Shown here piece by piece: positions 35,965 through 45,218 of a DNA stretch of 64,000 bases. Under the pieces are notes generated by a model, which saw only the letters and a list, made by a program, of their open reading frames with translations, had not been told where the DNA came from and did not search any database. This DNA is from Methylotenera_A sp040387515 (GTDB taxonomy: Bacteria; Pseudomonadota; Gammaproteobacteria; Burkholderiales; Methylophilaceae), in contig JAZKDP010000024.1 in the NCBI GenBank assembly GCA_040387515.1, positions 5,591-69,590 on the forward strand, written 5' to 3'. A program made the translations under genes and the position numbers. How positions within the stretch are numbered: the first letter of the stretch is position 1; each line of letters opens with the position of its first letter.

Positions 35965-37854
35965 TTAAAAAGCAACGCCCAAGTTAAAGTGCAAGCGATA
36001 CTCTTTTGTCGCTTCGCCATAGGCAATATCTGCACCAATTGCGCCAATCGGGCTTTTCCAGCGCGCACCTAATCCATAGCCATATACCGGTTTTAAGTCT
36101 TGCAGCGTGTTTGCCGCATTACCAAAATCGACAAAGACAGCCGCGCCCCACTGTTTGGTTAACCATTGAATAGCTTCCACACTGCCCGTCACCAAATAAC
36201 GCCCGCCGACAATCGCATCGCCTTCTGTCACGCCCAAGCTTTCATAAGCGTAACCGCGTACCGATTGATCGCCACCGGCACGGAATAGAAATGCAGCTGG
36301 CGCACTATTTTTACCATTAACCATGCCAACTTCTGCACGCGCGATTAATTGTGTTGAATCAGTCACAGGATAATATCCTTGCACTTTCAGGTAGCTTTGC
36401 ACAAAACGCCCATTCGAGAGTTCTTCAAGCGGGGCGACAGCAAATTGTGCATTAAACAAATAACCACGCGTTGGATTGCGGTCATTATCTGTGCGGCGGA
36501 GTGTGATGCCATAAGAAACCGTCGCCACTTTTTTGGTGGCAGATTCTGCGCCATCAATTTCCTGATGCTCGATCAAATAACCGGTGCCGATAGTTTGCTC
36601 GGTTCTGCGCGGGCCCCAGCTACGGTTAATGCCAGCTTGGCCTGATGTGGTAATTTGGCCTTCAATCACTTTGCGCTCCAAACCCGCATTCATGCTATCG
36701 CGATAACCACTGGCATCTGTCGGCAAGCGAATCAAACCGCTTAATGATTGCGCACGTTGTTCTGGTTTTAAGCTGCTGGTTAAGCGCCAGCCGCGATCAA
36801 ACAAATTCAAATCATCATAGGTTAATTGCGCGCGCGCGCCAGTGTTGGTACTGTATCCAGCGCCAACGCCCACTTTAACAGATTGATTTTCTTGCACTAC
36901 CACTTTAACGGGGGCAGTATCAGCATCCGCAGATGCCGTATTTGCCGTCACTTCAACCCCACGGAAATACCCGCTTTCTTCTAAACGTGATTGAAAGAGC
37001 TGTAACCTGGATTGGCTGTATGTACTGCCCGGCTTAATGGAATTTAAATTCTCAATAATACTGGCTGGGTAGCGCTCCAAACCTTCAATTTGCAATTCAC
37101 CAAATTGAACGCTCTGGCCACTATCTATTTCCACCTGTAAAGCGACTGAATGGGAATCCGGATTCACTTCTGCTTTAGTGGATTTAATCGTGGCATTTGG
37201 ATATTGCCTGATTAACAAACCAATCAGCAAACGCCGTTTTGCCTGATTCCAATCTTCTTGCCTAAATTGCGCCCCCGTCTGCAACAGCCAATCTTGTTGC
37301 AGTTGCGCGATGGTAGTCGTTTGCCTAGAAACCCCACCAGTCGCCTCACCTGCTTGCTGTAAAATACTACCGCTGAACTTTAAATCAACCGTACTTACCA
37401 AAACTGGCTTACCCGGATTGATTAAGAAACGTGCTTGCGAAACATTGCCAATTTTCTCAATAGAAGGCTCAATCTCTGGCGAGAAATAACCTTCTGTCGC
37501 CAATAAATCTGTGATTGCTTTGGGTGTTAATTGATAAATGCGCTGCCACTCTATCGGCGACATGCGCGGGTTATCGCGCCATTTAATGATTTCAAGGTGC
37601 TTGTCCAGCAAATCGGTGAGCAAGGTTTGCTCTGCATCCGACACAGCGTTAGGCGTTAGTGCAATCTCAACGGCATAGCTTGTTGCAGTATTTGTTTTCA
37701 CATCAGCTTCAGCAGCCTGCAAATTAAAAACACAGCAAAAAACCACTAAGCCAAACGCAAATTGCTGAACGGTTAAATGTAGAGCCGTTAAATAAGACTT
37801 TCTTGAAAAACTCAACGAATCATTCACTAATCTAACGTACCAAAACTCAGCCAT
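35965..37854 (-). CDS. tamA: Outer membrane assembly protein TamA (Omp85 family)
   Basis: 629 residues. A hydrophobic export signal lies at about 25-50, late because the frame starts early; a start closer to the signal is possible. POTRA domains occupy about 60-330 and the 16-strand Omp85 barrel about 330-629. The barrel holds FRAGGDQSVRGYAYESLG, the conserved lid-lock (VRGY) motif, and ends with an aromatic (GVAF). It pairs with TamB encoded directly downstream and lies 8 bases after recJ. Confidence 0.93.
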   Translation of the reverse strand: MAEFWYVRLVNDSLSFSRKSYLTALHLTVQQFAFGLVVFCCVFNLQAAEADVKTNTATSYAVEIALTPNAVSDAEQTLLTDLLDKHLEIIKWRDNPRMSPIEWQRIYQLTPKAITDLLATEGYFSPEIEPSIEKIGNVSQARFLINPGKPVLVSTVDLKFSGSILQQAGEATGGVSRQTTTIAQLQQDWLLQTGAQFRQEDWNQAKRRLLIGLLIRQYPNATIKSTKAEVNPDSHSVALQVEIDSGQSVQFGELQIEGLERYPASIIENLNSIKPGSTYSQSRLQLFQSRLEESGYFRGVEVTANTASADADTAPVKVVVQENQSVKVGVGAGYSTNTGARAQLTYDDLNLFDRGWRLTSSLKPEQRAQSLSGLIRLPTDASGYRDSMNAGLERKVIEGQITTSGQAGINRSWGPRRTEQTIGTGYLIEHQEIDGAESATKKVATVSYGITLRRTDNDRNPTRGYLFNAQFAVAPLEELSNGRFVQSYLKVQGYYPVTDSTQLIARAEVGMVNGKNSAPAAFLFRAGGDQSVRGYAYESLGVTEGDAIVGGRYLVTGSVEAIQWLTKQWGAAVFVDFGNAANTLQDLKPVYGYGLGARWKSPIGAIGADIAYGEATKEYRLHFNLGVAF

Positions 37855-37862
37855 GCTTGTGC

Positions 37863-39593
37863 CTATTTTGATGCGTTATTGTCAATTAATTCAACATGTT
37901 TTATCTGCAACTGCACTGTCTGCAAACCCTTATATTCATTCGCCTCTAATGCATATACCGCCTCGATATTTTCAGGCAAGTCATCATGATGGTTAAAGTA
38001 AATCGCATCAAAGCGTTTTTGGTCTTTTTGCAACAATAGCTTTAAATGTTTTTCACCCACAATACGTTGGTTAATCACTGCAAAAGTGTCAAAAAACAAA
38101 GGTTGATTAAACCCCTGCCCCCACACTTGTTTAGATAATAACTGGGCGGTTGCTAAGTTAATTTCGTTGCCTTGCAAACCACCATCGGTTTCAATTGTTG
38201 CTTGCAAATCCGCTTCAGTTAATAGTTCGCGCACTACCGTTTCAAATGCTGTCTGGAAAACATCAAAATCCATCTGCTTGATACTCAAGCCAGCCGCCAT
38301 GGCATGACCGCCAAATTTAATGATTAAATCTGGCTGGCGCTTGGTGATTAAATCTAAGGCATCACGTAAATGCAAACTAGAGATTGAACGCCCAGAGCCT
38401 TTTAGCAAGCCATCACCAGCTTCTGCAAAAACAATGGCGGGACGATGATAGCGCTCTTTCAAGCGCGAAGCCAAAATACCAATCACGCCCTGATGCCAAT
38501 CTGCGTTGAACATACTGATGCTAAATTGCTGGCTGACATCAATCGCTTCTAACGTCGTTAATGCGCTATCCTGCATATCAGCTTCAATATTGCGGCGTTC
38601 CATATTCAACGCCTGCAACGTTTCTGCTTTTTGCATAGCATCCGTAGCATTTTCAGCCAACAAACATGCAATGCCAATGCGCATATCATCCAACCTACCA
38701 GCCGCATTAAGCCTTGGCCCTACATAAAAGCCTAAATCTTGTGCAATGACTTTTTCTGGTGATTTCCCCGCGATTTGCAATAATGCGGTAATGCCAGCAC
38801 TGCAAACACCAGCACGAATTCTGCGCAAACCTTGCTCGACCAAAATGCGATTATTGGCATCTAATTTAACCAAATCGGCCACTGTGCCTAAGGCAACCAA
38901 ATCCAATAGTTCGGTTAAATTCGGTTCTGTTTTATCTGCAAATGCACCACGGCTTCTTAACTCGGCACGCAAAGCCAATAACACATAAAACATCACACCC
39001 ACACCAGCTAAATTTTTGCTGGGAAAATCGCAGCCATGTTGATTCGGGTTCACAATACAAGCCGCTGCTGGCGTCGTGTCACCAGGCAAATGATGATCGG
39101 TAATCAACACTTGCATGCCCAATTGGTTTGCGGTCAACACGCCATCTACGCTGGCAATACCGTTATCTACCGTAACCAGAATATCCGGGCGTTGCGCTTG
39201 CGCATAAGCAAGCTGCACGATTTCTGGCGTTAATCCATAGCCATATTCAAAGCGATTTGGCACCAAAAAATCCACTTGCGCGTCCGATGCCAATATTCGA
39301 CAGAATTGGCGCAAACCTTTCACTGCAACAGCTGTGGCAGTTGCGCCATCGGCATCATAATCACCAATCACCAGTATTTTTTTATTACTGACAATGGCAT
39401 CTGCCAACAATTTGGCCATTTGCGTATTATTGGTTAGTCGTTCTGGCGGAATAATGCAGCCAAGCGTGACTTCTAATTCGCTGTGATTCGTTACGCCGCG
39501 CGCTACAAAAAGCCGTGCAAGCAAAGGATTTGTACCGATTGCAGCCAGCGCATCCACCACCACTGCATTAAATTGACGTGCCTTAATTTGCAT
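37863..39593 (-). CDS. recJ: Single-stranded-DNA-specific exonuclease RecJ
   Basis: 576 residues, full length. DHH-superfamily motifs: VIGDYDADGATATAVAV (metal-binding aspartates), ITDHHLPGDTTPAAACIVNPN (DHH), and the DHHA1 motif region FGGHAMAAGLSIK, followed by an OB-fold C-terminus. RecJ degrades single-stranded DNA 5' to 3' in recombination and mismatch repair. The start codon overlaps the end of the upstream unknown gene by 11 bases, so their translation is probably coupled. Confidence 0.97.
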   Translation of the reverse strand: MQIKARQFNAVVVDALAAIGTNPLLARLFVARGVTNHSELEVTLGCIIPPERLTNNTQMAKLLADAIVSNKKILVIGDYDADGATATAVAVKGLRQFCRILASDAQVDFLVPNRFEYGYGLTPEIVQLAYAQAQRPDILVTVDNGIASVDGVLTANQLGMQVLITDHHLPGDTTPAAACIVNPNQHGCDFPSKNLAGVGVMFYVLLALRAELRSRGAFADKTEPNLTELLDLVALGTVADLVKLDANNRILVEQGLRRIRAGVCSAGITALLQIAGKSPEKVIAQDLGFYVGPRLNAAGRLDDMRIGIACLLAENATDAMQKAETLQALNMERRNIEADMQDSALTTLEAIDVSQQFSISMFNADWHQGVIGILASRLKERYHRPAIVFAEAGDGLLKGSGRSISSLHLRDALDLITKRQPDLIIKFGGHAMAAGLSIKQMDFDVFQTAFETVVRELLTEADLQATIETDGGLQGNEINLATAQLLSKQVWGQGFNQPLFFDTFAVINQRIVGEKHLKLLLQKDQKRFDAIYFNHHDDLPENIEAVYALEANEYKGLQTVQLQIKHVELIDNNASK

Positions 39594-40080
39594 TTATTTG
39601 CCCACCGCCATAACACCAAATACTATTGACCAAGGTTAAGCGTTTCAGCTCACGTTCAGCATTAATTGGATGCATAAATAACAACATTTGCACCTCGTTT
39701 TGGAAGCTTGCCCAATCCATTGCGCCCTCGCCTGTTGGTAAAAATTGTGCGATGTTTTTATTGATCGCTAATTGTGGATTCGTTGTTTGAATCTGTGGAT
39801 TTTGCTGTAAACGCAAAAACCATTTATCCCCGTACCAAAAAAACTGCATTTGGTCACTGGCAAAGTGTGTATTTAAATCCACTGTCAGCGCATCAATCTC
39901 TGACTGTTCCAGTACTAGCGGCACAGGATCTGCCAAGCTAAAACTATCTCGCTGCAAAACCAAATGTACTGGCGCCGCGTAAAGCCAATAAGCGCTTCCT
40001 GCGTCATTGCCTGCTTGCTGCCAAGCGAGTGCAGCATTGGGCGTAGCAGGTTGGAATAGTTTTTTTATAAAGTCTAGCAT
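39583..40080 (-). CDS. Conserved-looking hypothetical protein upstream of recJ
   Basis: 165 residues, no signal peptide or membrane helix. The sequence is rich in Gln, Trp and hydrophobics (PVHLVLQRDSFSLADPVPL, FFWYGDKWFLRLQ, GAMDWASFQNEVQMLLFMHP). It ends in NSIWCYGGG, reminiscent of proteins that bind substrates through aromatic clusters, but I do not recognise the family with confidence. It overlaps recJ by 11 bases and begins the recJ-tamA-tamB run. A cytoplasmic soluble protein is the only safe inference. Confidence 0.7.
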   Translation of the reverse strand: MLDFIKKLFQPATPNAALAWQQAGNDAGSAYWLYAAPVHLVLQRDSFSLADPVPLVLEQSEIDALTVDLNTHFASDQMQFFWYGDKWFLRLQQNPQIQTTNPQLAINKNIAQFLPTGEGAMDWASFQNEVQMLLFMHPINAERELKRLTLVNSIWCYGGGQINAN

Positions 40081-40151
40081 GCGGTGATTTTAACACTGAA
40101 TAATTTTAATCCTTATGCCAATCACTATCTAAGTAATCTTTAACGCGCATG

Positions 40152-40186
40152 AAAAAGCCGCAACCAAATAATTGGTGCGGCTTTTA
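40152..40186 (-). terminator. Terminator of the glycine-zipper gene
   Basis: Stem of about 13 bp with one bulged base (arms near 40153-40166 and 40173-40185); on the minus strand it ends in a T run. It lies about 70 bases past the stop of the glycine-zipper gene and upstream of the recJ-linked gene. Confidence 0.8.
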
Positions 40187-40254
40187 AATCTAAGTAGTTT
40201 TTAAGCTTAAGATTAAGTTTTAACAAGCTACAGACTAAAACCAATCATTTAAAA

Positions 40255-40875
40255 CTACCAGTAGCGACGGTCTTGATGTTTACCATTGCCATTACCTTTG
40301 CCACGCCCTCTGTGTTTATTGTCATTCCAACCCGATGGTTGATAGCGCACATTGGAAATATAGCCATTCGATCTCAGCGCAACATGCACAGGCACATAAC
40401 GACCAGGATCACGATCCATCATGGTTGAATATTGGCGGCCGTTATATTCATAATTCACCAAATATCCAGCATTAACCGTTTGCCAACTGTCTACCGTCAC
40501 ACAACTTTCTACTGGGCGTGTTTCAACACGCTCACGACCGTAAGTTTGGCGATTATTATCAACGCGATCACCCACAATTGCGCCAACCCCCGCACCGACT
40601 GCCGCGGCAGCGACACGACCATTACCGCGACCAATCGTATTACCAAGCAAGCCGCCTGCAACGCCACCAATAATCGCACCGCCTAATGAGCGCTGTGGCG
40701 CTTCATAATAACTTTCACGTACATACTCCGTACGGCATTCTTGACGTGGGCTATTCACACGCTCGAATTGTGGTGTGACCGTAATCACCCGTGCACGATC
40801 TTCATAATCATCATCCGCCAAAGTTGGCATTGAAACCGTTGCCGCAATTAAACCTAATAATAATGTTTGACGCAT
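40255..40875 (-). CDS. Glycine-zipper 2TM domain envelope protein
   Basis: 206 residues from the ATG at 40875, which has AGGAG 6-7 bases upstream; the longer frame to 41121 adds 82 residues of non-protein-like sequence before the signal peptide. A signal peptide (about 1-20, ending TLAD) is followed by a Tyr/Arg/Glu-rich region and the glycine-zipper segment SLGGAIIGGVAGGLLGNTIG and VGAGVGAIVGD (about 63-105). The C-terminus is Asn/Gly/Lys/Arg-rich. This family (Rick_17kDa/YMGG-like) sits in the envelope; function is generally unassigned. Confidence 0.88.
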   Translation of the reverse strand: MRQTLLLGLIAATVSMPTLADDDYEDRARVITVTPQFERVNSPRQECRTEYVRESYYEAPQRSLGGAIIGGVAGGLLGNTIGRGNGRVAAAAVGAGVGAIVGDRVDNNRQTYGRERVETRPVESCVTVDSWQTVNAGYLVNYEYNGRQYSTMMDRDPGRYVPVHVALRSNGYISNVRYQPSGWNDNKHRGRGKGNGNGKHQDRRYW

Positions 40876-41168
40876 GTTAACTCTCCTGTTTTGTCTTTGC
40901 TCTGCTAATAATGTGCAGATAATCGATAAACGGACTAAAAGAGAAATTTGCTGACCGCAATTTGTTAATAGTCTGTAACTCATGAATTTACGTAGACAGC
41001 CTATTGACCTTAATATTGAGATTAACGACCAGCATGCATTTCTACTGCAGGGCAACTTAATCGCCAATGTAACCAGAGTCACTGTGTGACTTTTATTTGC
41101 GCCTATACTCACATCACACACTGTAAATATGCAGCTTGTTTATGGATTTACTTTAACTGGAATCTATC

Positions 41169-42236
41169 ATGAAAAATCTCAATGGTTTGTTAACGGTTGC
41201 CATCCTGATGTTTGCCAACACCGCATGGGCAGGCGAGTTTAGTAATAACTGCACCAGCGGTTTATCTAAGGGCGTATTACAGCAAACAGATTGTGCGATT
41301 AACGAGTTATATAAAGGCAAAACCTATTGCTTTAGCGACACAGGTGCACGCAATTCTTTTTTGCGCGACCAAGACAATATGATTGCAAAAGCGACAACTA
41401 CCTATGCGAAGAATGCAGAACCTGAGCGTGAAAAAATTACCCAAGCCGATGCATTAAGCCAAATAAACAGCAAAACTTGTACGCTGCAAAATAAAGATGC
41501 CGGCTATTTGATTTTTAATGGTTTAGATTTAAGTCACTGTAATTTACAAAATGTCAGTTTTTTTGGCGCAGAACTGAAAGGTGCAAAATTGATTGGTGCA
41601 AACATAACAGGCGCTTATTTAAACTTAGCACGTTTAGAAAATGCTGATTTCAGTAACGCCAATTTAACCAACGCAATCATTTTTCAGGCCATTTTTGATA
41701 ACACCAATTTTAAAGGCGCTAACCTTACCAATGCACGAATGATTGGCACACTAGGCAAAGTCGATATGAGCGGCGCAAATATCAGCAGAGGTAGATTTGG
41801 CCTTGATATGGGAAACCAGCCTATGGGACAGATGAAATTTGATTCTGTTGGCGGCAATTTTTCTGGGACTAATTTTGAAAATGCCGATTTAAATATTGCG
41901 GCATTTAGATTTGGTAATTTAAGAAATGCGAATTTGCGTGGTGCAAATCTGTATCGTGCCGACTTAGCCAAAGCCGACTTAACTGGCGCAGATTTAACAG
42001 ACGCGAATCTAACCGATGCCGATGTGGATGACGCGATTTTTAAAGATGTTAAAGGCTTAAATACAGTGAAAGGTTTTGAAACTGTAAAAGGTAAATGCAT
42101 TGATTGCAAAGTAGCTGCGGCAGGCGTAGTTGAAACTAAACAATCAGCAGCGACTGAACCAGAGGAACTGATTAGTTTAGCTGCCGCTAAACAAGCCGCC
42201 GCTTGTAAAGCAAATACAGCTCTGCAGAAAAAATGA
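41169..42236 (+). CDS. Secreted pentapeptide-repeat protein
   Basis: 355 residues. A signal peptide (about 1-22, ending AWAGE) precedes a Cys-containing region, then about 30 pentapeptides of the A(D/N)LXX type (for example GAELKGAKLIGANIT, ADLAKADLTGADLTDANL) from about residue 115 to 300, which fold as a right-handed four-sided beta-helix. A second block of low-complexity Ala/Lys follows. Most pentapeptide proteins are cytoplasmic, so export is notable. Six or more cysteines in the N-terminal and C-terminal flanks could form disulfides. The role is unknown. Confidence 0.87.
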   Translation: MKNLNGLLTVAILMFANTAWAGEFSNNCTSGLSKGVLQQTDCAINELYKGKTYCFSDTGARNSFLRDQDNMIAKATTTYAKNAEPEREKITQADALSQINSKTCTLQNKDAGYLIFNGLDLSHCNLQNVSFFGAELKGAKLIGANITGAYLNLARLENADFSNANLTNAIIFQAIFDNTNFKGANLTNARMIGTLGKVDMSGANISRGRFGLDMGNQPMGQMKFDSVGGNFSGTNFENADLNIAAFRFGNLRNANLRGANLYRADLAKADLTGADLTDANLTDADVDDAIFKDVKGLNTVKGFETVKGKCIDCKVAAAGVVETKQSAATEPEELISLAAAKQAAACKANTALQKK

Positions 42237-42938
42237 TTAGCCTTGCCTTATATTCTCTTCAACAACACCGCACATGCGATTGGCTGACAGTGCAACATCG
42301 ATTAATTTTGGCTTAGGCAAATCAAGCGCATCCATCATCTGAATAAAAGCATCGCGTGTTTTATTCACCAGCCGTGGATTAATACTTCTTTCCTGTGCTA
42401 CGCAACTCACATGCCGACCTTGATAATCGTGCGCCGGGTAAACAAGCGTTTCATCTGGTAAGGTAAAAATTTTATTGGTGATGCTGTCATACAAAACGCC
42501 TGCATTGCCACCTTGAAAATCAGTCCGCCCACAGCCGTTAATTAACAAGCTATCACCTGTAAAAAGCCTGTCATGCCATAAAAATGAAATGCTACCCGCC
42601 GTGTGTCCAGGTGTTGCGATTACCTTTATTTCCTGTTGGCCAAGCAGCAGAATATCACCCTCGTTTAATTGAATATCTGCTGTAGCAGCGCCACACTGTG
42701 CACTTACGCCTGTTTCTAATACAAACTTATCTCTTAGCATGCCGCTGGCAGTAATGTGGTCAGCATGCACATGCGTTTCTAATGCATATTTTAGCTTGCA
42801 GTTAAGCTGAGCAATCAAACTGATATACGCATCCATATGGCTTGAGACAGGATCAATAAGCAATGCTTCTTGTGATGCGTCATCCACAATCAAATAGGTA
42901 TAGGTCGATGATTCATCATCAAACATTTGCTTGAACAT
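42237..42938 (-). CDS. MBL-fold persulfide dioxygenase, ETHE1 type
   Basis: 233 residues. The metallo-beta-lactamase fold has the mononuclear-iron ligand set of ETHE1 proteins: H56 and H58 in THVHADH, D60, H112 in GHTAGS, D129 and H170 in YPAHDYQGR. ETHE1 enzymes oxidise glutathione persulfide to sulfite and glutathione. CGRTDFQGG is also family-specific. It is divergent from the sulfide:quinone oxidoreductase gene across a 132-base gap, so the two enzymes for successive steps of sulfide oxidation are side by side. Confidence 0.92.
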   Translation of the reverse strand: MFKQMFDDESSTYTYLIVDDASQEALLIDPVSSHMDAYISLIAQLNCKLKYALETHVHADHITASGMLRDKFVLETGVSAQCGAATADIQLNEGDILLLGQQEIKVIATPGHTAGSISFLWHDRLFTGDSLLINGCGRTDFQGGNAGVLYDSITNKIFTLPDETLVYPAHDYQGRHVSCVAQERSINPRLVNKTRDAFIQMMDALDLPKPKLIDVALSANRMCGVVEENIRQG

Positions 42939-43070
42939 TTGTGCGCTCCTAATACAATTTTCTCAACATTAAGCTGTCGAAATATCACTATTATGTCAAA
43001 GCTGTCATTAAAATACTCAGTGAACCAAAGCTTAAGTAAAAATTAAGTAGCAATTAGATAAGGATTCATC

Positions 43071-44297
43071 ATGGCAAACACACATACATATGACATTGTA
43101 ATTGTTGGCGGCGGCTCTGCCGGCATTGCCGTTGCTGCCAGTTTGCGTAAGCGTAATACCCAACTTAGTATTGCAATTATTGAACCTTCAAGCAAACATT
43201 ATTACCAACCCGCTTGGACATTAGTTGGCGCGGGCGAGTTTGATATTGCAAAAACTGAACGCAATATGACGGATTGCATTCCTAAAAGCGTCACTTGGCT
43301 GCAGGCTGAAGCCACGACCTTTGAACCTGAACGTAACTTAGTGAATACCGACAATTCAGGCGCGATTCATTACCAATACTTAATCGTTGCCTGTGGCTTA
43401 AAAATTGATTGGCAAGCAATCAAAGGCTTGAGTGAAACATTAGGTAAAAATGGTGTCACCTCAAACTATCGGTTTGATTTAGCGCCTTATACTTGGCAGT
43501 TGGTACAAAATCTAAAAATCGGCACGGCTATTTTTACGCAACCACCTATGCCAATTAAATGCGCAGGTGCACCACAAAAAGCTTTGTATTTATCCTGCTC
43601 ACATTGGGAGCAGCAAGGCGTATTAAGCAACATCAAAGTCGAATTTAATAATGCTGGCGGAGTGTTATTTGGCGTTAAAGAATATGTTGCGCCACTCATG
43701 CAATACGTAGTCCGCTATAACGCACATTTAAGTTTTAATAGCACGCTAATCGAAGTGGATGGCCCGAACAAAAAAGCATGCTTTAATGCAAAAGATGCGC
43801 AAGGCAATGTCACACGCATTGAAAAAAACTTTGATATGCTGCATGTAGTACCGCCCCAACGTGCCCCAGACTTTATTAAGCAAAGCGCATTAGCCAATAG
43901 CGACGGCTGGGTAGATGTGAACCAAACTACGTTGCAGCACAATCAATTCAGCAATATTTTCAGCTTAGGCGACGTGTGCTCTAGCCCCAATGCTAAAACC
44001 GCTGCTGCGGCACGAAAGCAAGCCGTGATTGTTGCAGAAAACTTGCTTGCACACGCAGCCAAACAAGAGATGACGACTCTATACAACGGTTATGGCAGCT
44101 GCCCACTTACCGTAGAAAAAGGCAAAATCATCTTGGCAGAATTTGGTTTTGACGGAAAACTGTTACCCACTTTTCCATGTGACTCAACCATACCTAGAAA
44201 ATCTAACTGGCTACTCAAAAAATATGGACTGCCATGGATTTACTGGAACTGCATGCTGAAAGGTCGCGAATGGTTAGCGCGCTGCAAAAATACTTAA
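43071..44297 (+). CDS. Sulfide:quinone oxidoreductase, type II
   Basis: 408 residues. FAD-binding VGGGSAGIAVAASL at 13-26 and a second nucleotide-type segment. C164 in PIKCAGAPQ and C303 in LGDVCSSPNAKTAAAARKQ (with D301) match the redox cysteine pair of type II sulfide:quinone oxidoreductases, which oxidise sulfide, pass electrons to quinone and yield persulfide with glutathione. YGSCPLTVEKGKIILAEFG is the C-terminal quinone-side region. GATAAGG lies before the ATG. It is the first gene of a two-gene unit with the TauE/SafE permease. Confidence 0.92.
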   Translation: MANTHTYDIVIVGGGSAGIAVAASLRKRNTQLSIAIIEPSSKHYYQPAWTLVGAGEFDIAKTERNMTDCIPKSVTWLQAEATTFEPERNLVNTDNSGAIHYQYLIVACGLKIDWQAIKGLSETLGKNGVTSNYRFDLAPYTWQLVQNLKIGTAIFTQPPMPIKCAGAPQKALYLSCSHWEQQGVLSNIKVEFNNAGGVLFGVKEYVAPLMQYVVRYNAHLSFNSTLIEVDGPNKKACFNAKDAQGNVTRIEKNFDMLHVVPPQRAPDFIKQSALANSDGWVDVNQTTLQHNQFSNIFSLGDVCSSPNAKTAAAARKQAVIVAENLLAHAAKQEMTTLYNGYGSCPLTVEKGKIILAEFGFDGKLLPTFPCDSTIPRKSNWLLKKYGLPWIYWNCMLKGREWLARCKNT

Positions 44298-44338
44298 GTG
44301 AAAATCTTAAAATAGCTCAAATAACTTTGCAATAAATC

Positions 44339-45163
44339 ATGCCGGAAATTCATTTAATCAGCACGGTAATCAGTGTTAGCTTAGGGCTGTTTATTGGCCT
44401 GGTGCTGGCGTTAACAGGTGCAGGTGGCTCAATCCTTGCCATACCGCTACTGGTCATCAGCTTTAATCTCACTTTAAATCAAGCAGCGCCAATTGCTTTG
44501 ATGGCAGTCGCGCTTGCCTCTAGCATAGACGCGATTCAGGGCTTACGCTTGGGCATCGTACGCTATAAAACGGCGTTTCTAATGGCTAGTTTTGGCCTTG
44601 TTTTTGCGCCACTGGGCGTTTGGCTGGCTCAATATGCACCCAATCAATTATTGAATTTTATTTTTTGCGTAGTGCTGCTAATCGTTGCTTGGAACATGTG
44701 GCAGCAAAGCACGCAACAGTCAGATAATCAGGAAAAAAAACCATCCCCCGCCTGCGCGTTAAATCCGTCTACATCTAAACTATTCTGGACCGCCGTTTGT
44801 ACTCAAGCACTTATTGTAACAGGGGCGATTGCTGGCTTTCTTTCAGGGCTACTCGGTGTGGGCGGTGGTTTTGTACTTGTGCCAAGCCTCAGCAAAGTCA
44901 CAAACTTTAATAACCAGACAATTATTGCAACCGCACTATTCACGATTGCATTAGTGTCTGCTATGAGTATTTTTAGTTATACATTAAGCAGTGATATACA
45001 TTGGAGCATAGCTGTGCCGTTTATCATTGGTACGGTTCTAGGTTTGTTTATTTTCAGAAGTGTTAACAGTAAAATTTCAACAAAATTCAGTCAGCGCAGC
45101 TTTGCTGTATTGGCAATACTGGCGGCAATATTGATACTGGTTAAAGCATTCAGCACCCAATAA
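44339..45163 (+). CDS. TauE/SafE-family sulfite or sulfur-anion exporter
   Basis: 274 residues, about eight membrane helices in the two-fold TauE/SafE arrangement (GALTGAGGSILAIPLLV and, in the second half, GLLGVGGGFVLVPSL). Members export sulfite, thiosulfate or other anions. Starting 41 bases after the sulfide:quinone oxidoreductase gene, it probably removes the sulfite made by the neighbouring persulfide dioxygenase. Substrate assignment is inference from context. Confidence 0.88.
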   Translation: MPEIHLISTVISVSLGLFIGLVLALTGAGGSILAIPLLVISFNLTLNQAAPIALMAVALASSIDAIQGLRLGIVRYKTAFLMASFGLVFAPLGVWLAQYAPNQLLNFIFCVVLLIVAWNMWQQSTQQSDNQEKKPSPACALNPSTSKLFWTAVCTQALIVTGAIAGFLSGLLGVGGGFVLVPSLSKVTNFNNQTIIATALFTIALVSAMSIFSYTLSSDIHWSIAVPFIIGTVLGLFIFRSVNSKISTKFSQRSFAVLAILAAILILVKAFSTQ

Positions 45164-45218
45164 ATGCGAGTTAAATAGATACTTAGTTTTAATATAGATA
45201 CTTTAGTTAAATAAGCTA

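Noticed and set aside
40876..41121. N-terminal extension of the glycine-zipper protein
   Set aside because: The extra 82 residues precede a good signal peptide and have no coding character; the ATG at 40875 has AGGAG.
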